A stretch of DNA of 64,000 nt from Kribbella sp. CA-293567 (GTDB lineage Bacteria; Actinomycetota; Actinomycetes; Propionibacteriales; Kribbellaceae): contig NZ_CP114065.1 in NCBI RefSeq assembly GCF_027627575.1, forward strand, positions 930,001 to 994,000. Reading direction: 5' to 3'. The notes below the pieces were generated by a model. That model had not been told where the DNA came from. It saw nothing but the letters and a program-made list of their open reading frames with translations, and made no database searches. The position numbers and the translations under genes were made by a program. Positions 1 through 8,095 of the stretch are shown piece by piece (the first letter of the stretch is position 1; the number at the start of each line of letters is the position of its first letter).

Positions 1-1359
1 GGGCCGCACCCGCGCCCCGAAGCCGCCGAGCCGCTCGACCAACCGGCCGGCGCCCACCGCGTCGACAGCCTGCATCACCTCGGCGATGGTGGCGTCCGGC
101 AGCAGATAGGTGAGGTTCTCCATCAACGGCCCGCTGAAGACGTACGCCTCTTGCGGGATCAGCACCCGCGATTCGGCCAGCCGCTCCACCGGTACTTCGC
201 TGGGCGGTGCTCCCCCCAGCAGCACTCGGCCACTGGTCGGTGCGAGCATCCCGCAGACCAGACCCGCGAGTGTCGACTTGCCGATACCGCTGGGCCCGAC
301 GACAGCCAGGTGCTCGCCTTCCGCCACGGTGAGCTCCAGATTCTCGAGCACCGGGTCCGCGGCAGGGCCGTAGGCGAAGGTCAGGCCGCGCAGCCGCAAC
401 TGGTACCCGTTGAGCTGGTCCACCGGGCGAGGAGCGGACGCCGGTGCGGCCGAATCGAGGATGCGGCCGAGCGTGATGACATAGCGCAGCCCGCTCTCGC
501 CCAGTGCGCCCATCATCGTGCTCAGTGCGGGCTGCAGACCGACCAGCACATACGTGAGCCCACCGAGCAGGGTTCCGGTGCTGATACCCCGGCCGACCAG
601 CCAAGGGCCGGCCGCCAGCAGGATCAGCAACGGCGCCCAGCCACCCACCGCGAAGCACAGCGTCCGCAAGGCCGCCACCTTCGCCAGCGAGCGTTCCGCG
701 GCGGCCTGTGCCTCGATCGGCCGGCCGACCAGCTTCTCCGCGAAGTCCTCGGCGCCCGTCGCGGTGATGTCGCGGACGCCGCCGAAGGTCATCCCGGCCG
801 CTGCCGCCAGTTCCTCGTCGGCCTGCAAGGACGCGCGCACCCGGTCGGCCGCCATCCCCAGCACCGCCAGCGACAGCAGGAACCCGATCAGGAACGGCGG
901 TACGACGAATGCCGCGATCATCGGAGCCAACGACAGCAACCCGACCAGTACGCCGAGCAGCGTGACCGCGAAGTTCCGGATCACCAGGACCAGCCCGGCG
1001 AAGGTGTCGCGGACGATCTCGACCTGCCGGTTCAACCGGGCCACGGCGGCCTCGTCACCGGTTCGCAGCGCGCCGCCGACGACCCGGCGTACGAGGTCGT
1101 CGCGCAGCGGTTCGACCAGGTTGCCCAGGCGGCCGTAGACCTGATGGGAACCGGCGGCGCCCAGGCAGGCCGTCGCGACCAGCCCGCCCAGCCAGGCGAT
1201 GCCCTGCCAGGCCCGGCCGGCCAGGAAGTTGTCGGTGGCATGAGCGACGGCGATGCCGTAGACAGCCGTCGGGAGGATGTCGGGGACCGACCAGGCGGCC
1301 AGCTTGAGGGTCGACCGGTTCCGCAGTGCCGCGGCGCCGAAACGCAGTTCGCGCCTCAT
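1..1359 (-). CDS. Lanthipeptide-cluster ABC half-transporter, second of pair (3' end outside window)
   Basis: Fused membrane/ATPase exporter half, the last visible gene of the class III lanthipeptide operon. About 453 residues are in the window. The first ~320 carry hydrophobic helices of the exporter type, followed by an ATPase domain with Walker A GPSGIGKS near residue 352 and a Q-loop context (LIPQEAYVF). The signature and Walker B motifs would lie beyond the left edge. The ATG at 1357-1359 overlaps the stop of the preceding transporter gene (ATGA), so the two are probably co-translated and form a heterodimer. Its likely role is export of the modified peptide; substrate and direction are inferred from context. 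It is cut by the window, with no sign of being a pseudogene. Confidence 0.88.
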   Translation of the reverse strand, partial: MRRELRFGAAALRNRSTLKLAAWSVPDILPTAVYGIAVAHATDNFLAGRAWQGIAWLGGLVATACLGAAGSHQVYGRLGNLVEPLRDDLVRRVVGGALRTGDEAAVARLNRQVEIVRDTFAGLVLVIRNFAVTLLGVLVGLLSLAPMIAAFVVPPFLIGFLLSLAVLGMAADRVRASLQADEELAAAAGMTFGGVRDITATGAEDFAEKLVGRPIEAQAAAERSLAKVAALRTLCFAVGGWAPLLILLAAGPWLVGRGISTGTLLGGLTYVLVGLQPALSTMMGALGESGLRYVITLGRILDSAAPASAPRPVDQLNGYQLRLRGLTFAYGPAADPVLENLELTVAEGEHLAVVGPSGIGKSTLAGLVCGMLAPTSGRVLLGGAPPSEVPVERLAESRVLIPQEAYVFSGPLMENLTYLLPDATIAEVMQAVDAVGAGRLVERLGGFGARVRP

Positions 1360-3047
1360 CCGAACACCTCGCGGTAGGCGGGGTCCTGCCACAGCTCCTG
1401 GTGCGGTCCCGCGGCGCGGACCCGGCCACCGTCGAGCCAGACGACGAGGTCGGCGCGGGCTGCCGTCGCGGTCCGGTGCGTGACGATCAACCGGGTACGC
1501 CGGTGGCGGTCCTCGGTCAGCGTCTTGCTGATCTGCATCTCGGTGGCGGTGTCGAGGCTGGAGGTCGCGTCGTCCAGGACCAGCAACCGGCTGGCCGGCC
1601 AGGCCCGGGCCAGGCCGAGTCGTTGCCGCTCACCACCGGACATAGGTGCCTTAGGCAACGGAGTGAAGTAGCCGTCGGGCAGCCGGCTGACGAAGTCGTG
1701 GGCGTGGGTGGCGCGGGCCGCGGCGAGCGTGCGGACCGGACCGACCGCGTCGTGGGAGATCGCGTCGCCGATGGTGGTGCCCACCAGGGTCGGGCGTTCG
1801 AAGGCGCAGCCGACCGCGGTACGGAGGGCCTGGCGGCTGAGAGCCTGCAGCGGTACGCCGTCCAGCAGCACCTGGCCGAAGTGGGGATCGCGGAGGCGGG
1901 CGGCCAGGCCGGCCAGGACCGACTTGCCGGAGCCGCTGGGGCCGACAACGGCGATGGTCGCGCCGCCGGGAAGCTCGAGGTGGACGTCCTGCAGCAGGGC
2001 AGAGTCCGCACCGAAGACGGTGACGCCGTCGAAGGTCAGGCGACCCGGGCCGATCGGCAGGGGAAGCGTTCCGTGGGCGACGGGGTTGATGGCGAAGACC
2101 TCGGCGGCGCGCTGGATGCCGGCCCGGGCCCGGGCGATCTCGCCGATCACACCGGTGAGGCTGCCGAGACCCGCGCCGAGGACGGCGTACTGGGCGGCGG
2201 CGAAGAGTTCGCCCGGGGTGATGCGGCCGTCGACGAGCTGCAGGCCGCCGACCGCCAGCACCGCGACGAGGACGAGCGGGCCGACGATCGCCGCCTGGGC
2301 GCCGGAACGCGCCAGGATCTTCCAGGTCTCCAGACCGTGCTTGTGCAGCTCGGGGAGGAAGCCGAGGATCCGGCGCTCCTCGCGCGCGATGGTGCCGGCC
2401 GAGGCGATCGTGCGGAGACCGGCGACCGATTCGGTCAGCAGGGCGGAGATCCGGCCCTGGGTCTCCTGGTAGGCGAGGCTGATCTCGGCGGTTCGGCGGG
2501 CGAAGACGAAGAGCACCCCGATCACCCCGAGGATGCCGCCGAAGAAGGCGACCGCGAGCCAGGGATCGATGAAGGCGAGCAGCACCAGGCTGCCGATCGG
2601 CGGCGCCATGGCGGCGACGGTGGTGACCGCCGCCGGTCCCGCCTGCGCGGCGTCGGAGACGTTGCCGGAGACGCGGCTGACCAGGTCGCCGCTGTCGAAC
2701 TCGCGGCTGCCCTCGGGACCGCCGTGCAGAACCTGGCTGACCAGCCGGTGGCGAAGCCAGGCGGTGGTACCGGCCACACAGGCGGTCCCGGCGAACGCGT
2801 CGATCAGGCTGCAGACGATGCCAACGGCAACCAGTACGACGGCGATGGTGAACCACTTGCCGTAGTCGCCGCCGGCGATGATCGCGTCGACCGAGTGGCC
2901 GAGCACCGACGGCAGAGCGAGCGCCACGCCGCTGCCGGCCAGGGCGGTGACAGCAATCAACGGCAACCACGCGCGACCGTGCTTGGCCACTGCGCCGAAG
3001 GTGGTGGGTGCGGGGTGGTAGGCCGCGGTGGCGGTGGTGGGGGTCAT
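1356..3047 (-). CDS. Lanthipeptide-cluster ABC half-transporter, first of pair
   Basis: Exporter-type ABC protein of 563 residues with an N-terminal membrane domain (about 1-330) and a C-terminal ATPase. Walker A GPSGSGKS lies near residue 370, signature MSGGERQRLGLARA near 468 and Walker B LLVLDD near 490, so the ATPase looks functional. I chose the ATG at 3045-3047 because it overlaps the stop of the prolyl oligopeptidase gene (ATGA); an upstream in-frame extension would lie inside that gene. The stop overlaps the start of the second half-transporter. Position in the operon suggests export of the mature or partly processed lanthipeptide. A family function in drug or lipid export cannot be excluded from sequence alone. 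Confidence 0.9.
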   Translation of the reverse strand: MTPTTATAAYHPAPTTFGAVAKHGRAWLPLIAVTALAGSGVALALPSVLGHSVDAIIAGGDYGKWFTIAVVLVAVGIVCSLIDAFAGTACVAGTTAWLRHRLVSQVLHGGPEGSREFDSGDLVSRVSGNVSDAAQAGPAAVTTVAAMAPPIGSLVLLAFIDPWLAVAFFGGILGVIGVLFVFARRTAEISLAYQETQGRISALLTESVAGLRTIASAGTIAREERRILGFLPELHKHGLETWKILARSGAQAAIVGPLVLVAVLAVGGLQLVDGRITPGELFAAAQYAVLGAGLGSLTGVIGEIARARAGIQRAAEVFAINPVAHGTLPLPIGPGRLTFDGVTVFGADSALLQDVHLELPGGATIAVVGPSGSGKSVLAGLAARLRDPHFGQVLLDGVPLQALSRQALRTAVGCAFERPTLVGTTIGDAISHDAVGPVRTLAAARATHAHDFVSRLPDGYFTPLPKAPMSGGERQRLGLARAWPASRLLVLDDATSSLDTATEMQISKTLTEDRHRRTRLIVTHRTATAARADLVVWLDGGRVRAAGPHQELWQDPAYREVFG

Positions 3048-5011
3048 TGGTGCAGGCCGGTGTGGTGGGCCAGGAAGGCGAGCATGTCGGCGGCCAGGCC
3101 GATGCCTTTGCTGGCGGAGCCGCTCGCGTGGCCCGCGTCTTGTTCGAGGCGGAGCAGGACGAGACGGCTGCCGTCCGTGGCGTGTTGAAGCGCCGCGCAC
3201 ATTTTCCTTGCGTGCAAGGGATCTACGCGGGTGTCAGCAGCGAAGACGGTGAAGAGGGTGGCCGGATACTTCACGCCGGGCCGGACGCGGTGGTACGGCG
3301 AGTAGGACAGCAGGTTCTCCAGCTGAGCGGGGTCCGCGGCCGAGCCGAACTCGGGGACCCAGGCCTGGCCGAGGCCGAACTGCTCGTAGCGAACCATGTC
3401 GAGCAGCGGCGCCGAGCACACGGCGGCCGCGAAGAGCTCCGGCCGCTGGGTGATCGCCGCGCCGACCAGCAGACCGCCGTTGGACTCGCCGCAGACGGCA
3501 AGCTGGTCCGGTGTGGTCCAGCCTTCGGCGATCAGGGTCTCGGCGGCCGCCAGATAGTCGTCGAAGACGTTCTGCTTCTGGTCGAGCATGCCTGCCTTGT
3601 GCCAGTCGTTCCCGCGCTCGCCGCCACCCCGCAGATTGGCGGTCACGAAGACACCGCCCGCCTCGACCCAGGCAAGGGCGAAGGCCGAGTACGTCGGGGT
3701 CAGCGACTGCCCGAAACCCCCGTACCCGTAGAGGATCGTGGGTCGCGGACCGTGGTCGCCCGGCTTGCCGACGACGAGCATCCGCAACTCCGTGCCGTCG
3801 GCCGAGGTGTAGTCGACCTGATGCGAGTCAGCCTCCGGTACGCCGACCGCGCCCGGCGGCGGCGACCACAGCGTCGTACCGGCCGAGTGGGTGTCGTAGA
3901 CGTAGACAGCGGACGGCGTGACGCTGTCGGTGTAGGAGAACCAGACCTGATGTCCACCCTCCGGCCTCGTCGCCAGTGAACCGACCGATCCGACCCCGGG
4001 CAGCGGTACTTCGCCGAGCGGGCGGCCGGTCACCAGATCGTGGATCGCGATCTCGCCGACCGCGTTCCGGGTCCGGCCGACCAGCACGACCTTGTCGAGG
4101 ATCGCCAGGCTGCTGAGGGGTGCCGAAGGATCGGCGGGGACGAAGTCGTGCCAGACCAGCGGCTCCTCGGGATCGCCGACACAGATTCGGCCGGTGGGCG
4201 CGTCGCGAGTGGTCACGATGAACAGACGTCCCTCGCGGCTGACCGACATCACGGTGATCGCGTCGACGCCTTGCTGTACGACGGTCGGCGGCGTGTCCCG
4301 GGTGAGATCCATCAGCCAGAGATCGTTCGCCGGGCCACGGGCAGCGGAGATCGTCAGCCAGCGGCCGTCCGCGCTCAGATCCAGCCCGTACGACGCTTCG
4401 GTGGCGAAGACCGTGGTGTCGTCGGACCTGCCGACGTGGTGGTGCAGCACCTGGCGGAATCGCACGTAGTAGAAGGACTTTCCGTCCGGAAGCCAGGCGA
4501 CGGGTGAGTAGCGGCAGCCGTCGATCGGATCCTCCACCAGTTGCCCGGTGGCGAGGTCGAGGACGTGCAGGACGGACTGCTCGTCACCGCCGCGCGAGAG
4601 CTGGAAGGCGAGCAGCGCCCCGTCGGGGGAGGGCTGCCAGCTGTCGAGAGTGGTGCGACCGGTCGGGTCGAGCTGCTGGGGATCGAGCAGCACCGCGTCG
4701 TCGACGTACAGGACGGGATGCTCCTGCTCGGCGGAGCGGCGGACGACGAAGCAGCGGTCGCCCCGCCAGACCGGCGCGGTGACCGAACCGACGCCGGAGA
4801 GTGCTCGGACCCGGCTGCGGAGCTTGTAGCGGTCGGGGAGCGTGGTGGCGTGGTTCAGCCAGAGCTGGTCCTGGTCGGCCTGCCACTGCTGGGTCTGTGC
4901 CGAAGTGGCGTCCTCGAGCCAGCGGTACGGATCGGGGATCGCGTGTCCGTGCAGGTGGTCGACGAGCGGCAGACGCTCGGCGCCGGGATAGCTCAGGTCG
5001 AGGTGTCGCAC
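3044..5011 (-). CDS. Prolyl oligopeptidase, probable lanthipeptide leader protease
   Basis: Serine peptidase of family S9A, 655 residues. An N-terminal beta-propeller follows the opening DPYRWLED segment typical of the family, and the alpha/beta hydrolase domain is C-terminal. The predicted triad is Ser510 in GESNGG, Asp597 in TRVDPLH and His628 in DAGHASG. Start chosen: GTG at 5009-5011, with GGGAGG eight bases upstream; an upstream in-frame extension runs through the terminator-like hairpin. The enzyme cuts after proline, and the precursor has one proline in its leader (P12). In flavipeptin biosynthesis a POP of this kind is known to remove the leader, preferring the modified peptide; that role here is inferred from the operon. 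No signal peptide, so cytoplasmic. Confidence 0.92.
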   Translation of the reverse strand: MRHLDLSYPGAERLPLVDHLHGHAIPDPYRWLEDATSAQTQQWQADQDQLWLNHATTLPDRYKLRSRVRALSGVGSVTAPVWRGDRCFVVRRSAEQEHPVLYVDDAVLLDPQQLDPTGRTTLDSWQPSPDGALLAFQLSRGGDEQSVLHVLDLATGQLVEDPIDGCRYSPVAWLPDGKSFYYVRFRQVLHHHVGRSDDTTVFATEASYGLDLSADGRWLTISAARGPANDLWLMDLTRDTPPTVVQQGVDAITVMSVSREGRLFIVTTRDAPTGRICVGDPEEPLVWHDFVPADPSAPLSSLAILDKVVLVGRTRNAVGEIAIHDLVTGRPLGEVPLPGVGSVGSLATRPEGGHQVWFSYTDSVTPSAVYVYDTHSAGTTLWSPPPGAVGVPEADSHQVDYTSADGTELRMLVVGKPGDHGPRPTILYGYGGFGQSLTPTYSAFALAWVEAGGVFVTANLRGGGERGNDWHKAGMLDQKQNVFDDYLAAAETLIAEGWTTPDQLAVCGESNGGLLVGAAITQRPELFAAAVCSAPLLDMVRYEQFGLGQAWVPEFGSAADPAQLENLLSYSPYHRVRPGVKYPATLFTVFAADTRVDPLHARKMCAALQHATDGSRLVLLRLEQDAGHASGSASKGIGLAADMLAFLAHHTGLHQ

Positions 5012-5041
5012 GGGTGCATCCTCCCGTCGGAAAACAAGTTC

Positions 5042-5073
5042 GGCCCTGGGTGGAGTGCTGCCCACCCAGGGCC
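5042..5073 (-). terminator. Stem-loop with T-rich tail between precursor and protease genes
   Basis: A perfect 12-bp inverted repeat (GGCCCTGGGTGG / CCACCCAGGGCC, loop 8) lies 68 bases after the precursor stop. Read on the minus strand, it is followed within a few bases by TTGTTTT. This fits an intrinsic but leaky terminator, which would leave the short precursor mRNA in excess over protease and transporter mRNA. The next gene starts only 31 bases beyond, so complete termination is unlikely. Confidence 0.7.
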
Positions 5074-5141
5074 CCCGGAACCTGATGGCCGCGCCGCCGT
5101 GGTCATCACTCGACGTCCGGCGACGCTGCCTCAACATCCGA

Positions 5142-5282
5142 TCAGTGGCAGAGCAGAAGGCTCAGGTTGCTCGGACGCTGGGAACCGCAGCCGAGAACGG
5201 TCAGCGTGGAACCACCGTGGTGGTGGCCGCCGCCGTGGCCGTAGCCGGGGGTCTCCAGACCCTGAAGGTCGAGAAGTGCCAT
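5142..5282 (-). CDS. Class III lanthipeptide precursor peptide
   Basis: Precursor of 46 residues. The leader begins MALLDLQGLETP and contains the LxxLQ-type recognition motif of class III leaders (L3-L4-D5-L6-Q7). A Gly/His-rich stretch (G13-G24, including H16 and H20-H22) leads into a core with two motifs of the Ser-x2-Ser/Thr-x3-Cys form: S25/T28/C32 and S38/S41/C45, which predict methyllabionin- and labionin-type rings. P12 is the only leader proline and the natural cut site for the neighbouring prolyl oligopeptidase. AAGGAGG lies just upstream of the ATG, inside the last codons of the synthetase gene, and only four bases separate the two genes. The reading frame, motifs and context agree; ring topology is inferred. 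The peptide closely resembles the flavipeptin precursor as I remember it. Confidence 0.93.
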   Translation of the reverse strand: MALLDLQGLETPGYGHGGGHHHGGSTLTVLGCGSQRPSNLSLLLCH

Positions 5283-5286
5283 GTGT

Positions 5287-7854
5287 TTACACCTCCTTCG
5301 AGATGAGTAGGGATGAGGACTCGGACCACTGGGGAGGTCCGAGGAACGGGAGGGTGACGCGCTGCTCGTGCAGCGCGGCACCGAGGGCCAGCAGGACGCC
5401 GGCCGATCCGGTGGCCAGGTCCATCGAGAGACGGAGCAGTTGGTTGCCGGGGTACGCGAGACCACCTTCGAACGGCATCGCGTGCCAGCCGAGGCCACGG
5501 ACCAGGTCGTCGGTGTCCAGGTCGCCACCCAGAGAGGGAGCAGCGAGCAGGAGACCGGCACGACCCATGAACAGGCCTGGCTGGACGTAGTAGGAGCAGC
5601 GGGTGACCCGCCGCAGTGCCTCGAGCTCCGAGGCGAGCTCCGATTCGGGCCGAAGCTCCAGGAACCGTCGCAGGACCAGGGCGATACCGACCGAACCCTC
5701 TTCCAGATAAGGAAGTGTGCGCCAGCCCTGGTTGACCTGGACGGTGCCGTCGGGAGTCCGGGTGCAGCGGCGGAGGTCCTGCCGCAGGGCGATCTCGGCG
5801 AGGTCCAGCAGCCCGGTGTCGCCGGTCAGCTCGTAGGCCTCGAGGAAGAGCAGGGCGGGTCCGGACGAGCCGTACATCAGCCCGGCTCGCGGCTTTCCGT
5901 CACCGCTGGTCTCCGGTACGCCGGTGACCTCGCCGAGCCGGTCCGCCACCAGGTCGACCACCTGGATCGCCTTGGCCCGCAGGACGGGCTCACCGGTGAA
6001 GTGCAGCAGGTTGAGACCGATGCCGGCCAGGCCGCTGTGCAGACCGAGCTCACGGGATCCGAAGTCGTCGGCGAGGGTGCGTTCGACCAGGTCGAGGGCG
6101 TCCTGCTGGTGACCGAGCTGGTCGAGGACGTGCGCGATGCCGTGCAGTCCGTCGTACAGGCCTGGGCCGATCTCGGTGGTGACCGCGTGCTTGCGCAGCC
6201 AGTCCTCGTACTCCGGGAAGCGGCCGGCGCCGGTCTGATCGAGCGCGTAGAGCACTCCTGCTGCGCCGGAGGCGAGGTTGACGCCACCACCGGGCTGGAA
6301 CTGGGCGATGTCACCGGGGAACAACCGGTCGTCGCGTTCCGGCGTGGCACTGGCAACGATTGCCTTGCTGAGCGCCGCGCGGACCTCGGACCACTCGGCC
6401 CGGCCCGGCAGAGCCAGCGACTCCATCTCGGGATCGCTGGTCAGCTCGGGACCGACGATCGTGCGAACGGCCGCGTCGAGCGACTCCCGCGCGACCGGGA
6501 ACGTCTCGGCGATCATGTCGGCGAGCTGGAAAGCCTTGCCAGGATGGAGATTCAGCAGCATCGTCGTCTGCGGCGCGAACAGCCCGAGGGTGATGCAGGC
6601 CAGCGCGTAGAGATCGACATCCGGACCTTGCCGGTCGCCGGGAGCGGCGTAGCCGGGATGGGCCAGCGCCGATCGGGCTCGGTCTTCAGCGAGGGTTGCC
6701 ACCTCGAAGTCGATCAGGACCATCCGGTCGCCGCTACTCAGCAACACGTTATCCGGATGCAGGTCGCAGAAGACGACGCCCCGGCCGTGCAGCTGTGCGA
6801 CAGCGGCCTGGACGTCGGCAACCATCCGCGCGGCCCACTCGGAGTACTCGGCCAGTTCGGCCTCGGTCGCGTCCGGGTGGGTCAGCGGGTAGCGGCTGAC
6901 CAGTTCGCGCTGGAGCGGGTTCGCGTCGACGAACTCCTGGACCAGGAAGTGGTGCTCGCCCAGCTCGAAGTAGTCGTGCACCTTCGGGACCACGTCGAGT
7001 CCCTCGAGGCGCTGCAGGATGTCGCGCTCGTGGCCGACCCGGGCGACCGCGTCGCGGCCGCTCATGTCCAGCCCGGCCAGCGGCCGGCCTTCCTTGAGGA
7101 CGACCTTGGCGCCGGTCTCGGTGTGGTGGCCGAGGTAGACGCCACCGCCGTTGGAGAACTGGATGACGCCGTCGATCGTGTAGGCCAGCTCGTTGGTGGT
7201 GACCGCGTTGCGGGCCTCCAGATGTTCCTGCAGGAAGGACGGCAGGGCGATCCACGGCGGCATCGCGAAGGTGGGACCACGGTGGTCCGGAACGAGCCGG
7301 CCCTGGTCGTCGGCGAGGGCGAGGACCCGCTCGCCACCCTCGTTGAGGGTGTAGCGGCTGACGAAGGCGCCGTACCGGACGAAGAGCGGGCCGTCGGCGT
7401 ACCGGAGGTCGCTCAGGATGTACGGGCCACGAACCCCTTGCAGCAGGTCGTCGAGCTCCTTGAGCACGAGCTCCAGCTGGGCCTCGTCGGCCGGGTAGAT
7501 GGTGACCAGCTTGCCGCTCGAGCCGCGCGGGGCGGACTTCGAGTTGACCATCAGCAGGACGGGCTCGTTGCGCAGGAACTTGAACGCGATGCCGCGGGGG
7601 ACGCAGTAGTCCCACACCTCGGCGAGCGTCCGCTCGGCGTCCTCGAGTCCGGCGGAGACGTGGACCTTCCAGCCCTGGGCCGGCAGCTCCAGACCGTCGG
7701 GTGCGTAGTGCATCCAGGTCTCGCCGGGGACGTGACTCCAGCCGGCCGGGACCGGTCGCGAACAGAGCGCGAAGTCCGGGTGCTCGGCACCCCGGTTGGT
7801 CGGGGAGTCGTAGAACCGCCGATCGGCCAGGCAGTACAGCTCGTAACTTTCCAT
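5287..7854 (-). CDS. lanKC: Class III lanthipeptide synthetase (lyase-kinase-cyclase)
   Basis: Trifunctional enzyme of 855 residues that phosphorylates Ser/Thr of the precursor, eliminates phosphate and cyclises the dehydro residues onto Cys. The N-terminal region (1-200) is the phospho-Ser/Thr lyase. The kinase (about 225-500) has a Gly-rich loop near 236, Lys254 in VVLKEG, a catalytic segment FCDLHPDNVLL (Asp364, Asn369) and metal-binding Asp382 in LIDFE. The C-terminal LanC-like domain (about 500-855) has the GLHSGLAG repeat signature but no Cys-Cys-His zinc ligands, the mark of class III. Start MESYELYCLADRRFY matches other LanKC starts; a longer frame to 7959 has no family similarity. 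First gene of the operon. Confidence 0.95.
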   Translation of the reverse strand: MESYELYCLADRRFYDSPTNRGAEHPDFALCSRPVPAGWSHVPGETWMHYAPDGLELPAQGWKVHVSAGLEDAERTLAEVWDYCVPRGIAFKFLRNEPVLLMVNSKSAPRGSSGKLVTIYPADEAQLELVLKELDDLLQGVRGPYILSDLRYADGPLFVRYGAFVSRYTLNEGGERVLALADDQGRLVPDHRGPTFAMPPWIALPSFLQEHLEARNAVTTNELAYTIDGVIQFSNGGGVYLGHHTETGAKVVLKEGRPLAGLDMSGRDAVARVGHERDILQRLEGLDVVPKVHDYFELGEHHFLVQEFVDANPLQRELVSRYPLTHPDATEAELAEYSEWAARMVADVQAAVAQLHGRGVVFCDLHPDNVLLSSGDRMVLIDFEVATLAEDRARSALAHPGYAAPGDRQGPDVDLYALACITLGLFAPQTTMLLNLHPGKAFQLADMIAETFPVARESLDAAVRTIVGPELTSDPEMESLALPGRAEWSEVRAALSKAIVASATPERDDRLFPGDIAQFQPGGGVNLASGAAGVLYALDQTGAGRFPEYEDWLRKHAVTTEIGPGLYDGLHGIAHVLDQLGHQQDALDLVERTLADDFGSRELGLHSGLAGIGLNLLHFTGEPVLRAKAIQVVDLVADRLGEVTGVPETSGDGKPRAGLMYGSSGPALLFLEAYELTGDTGLLDLAEIALRQDLRRCTRTPDGTVQVNQGWRTLPYLEEGSVGIALVLRRFLELRPESELASELEALRRVTRCSYYVQPGLFMGRAGLLLAAPSLGGDLDTDDLVRGLGWHAMPFEGGLAYPGNQLLRLSMDLATGSAGVLLALGAALHEQRVTLPFLGPPQWSESSSLLISKEV

Positions 7855-7953
7855 GACGGTTCGTCCCCCTCTCTCGTTCGGTGTGCCCGGCACATCTTGG
7901 GCAACGGGAGGAGGGCTGGCGTAGTGCATGACGTCACCAGTAGACCGTGAAGA

Positions 7954-7974
7954 ACTCACATACTACGAGTGAGT
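7954..7974 (-). promoter_or_regulatory. Inverted repeat and possible -10 box upstream of lanKC
   Basis: ACTCAC (7954-7959) and GTGAGT (7969-7974) form an inverted repeat with a 9-base spacer about 100 bases upstream of the lanKC start. On the minus strand the spacer contains TAGTAT (7965-7960), which could be a -10 element; no good -35 is visible at the right distance. It could be an operator over the operon promoter. Promoter identity is inferred. Confidence 0.4.
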
Positions 7975-7989
7975 AAGTAACCACTCTTT

Positions 7990-8068
7990 GTTACGCCGAC
8001 GTCACTCTGAGCGGTGAAAACGGCGTTACATCATGTCAATTCGTGGCGGTGACGTAACAGGGCGTAAC
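7990..8068. repeat. Cluster of GTTAC motifs in the lanKC upstream region
   Basis: GTTACGCC (7990-7997), GTTAC (8025-8029), CGTAAC within 8051-8058 and GGCGTAAC (8061-8068) occur within 80 bases, the outer pair being exact inverted copies. On the minus strand the two nearest the upstream gene are direct GTTACG repeats 10 bases apart, one helical turn. This suggests a binding array for a regulator of the lanthipeptide operon. No regulator gene is in the visible part of the cluster. The rest of the 241-base gap (7855-8095) shows nothing else I can name. Confidence 0.4.
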
Positions 8069-8095
8069 TTAGCGTCGCCACCGTCGTACGGTCCT

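Noticed and set aside
5368..7950. 860-codon open frame on the plus strand opposite lanKC
   Set aside because: Mirror frame produced by high GC; its translation has no domain features, while the minus strand encodes a complete lanthipeptide synthetase.
5287..7959. Longer lanKC start at 7959
   Set aside because: The extra 35 residues have no resemblance to the family; MESYELYCLADRRFY is the usual beginning.
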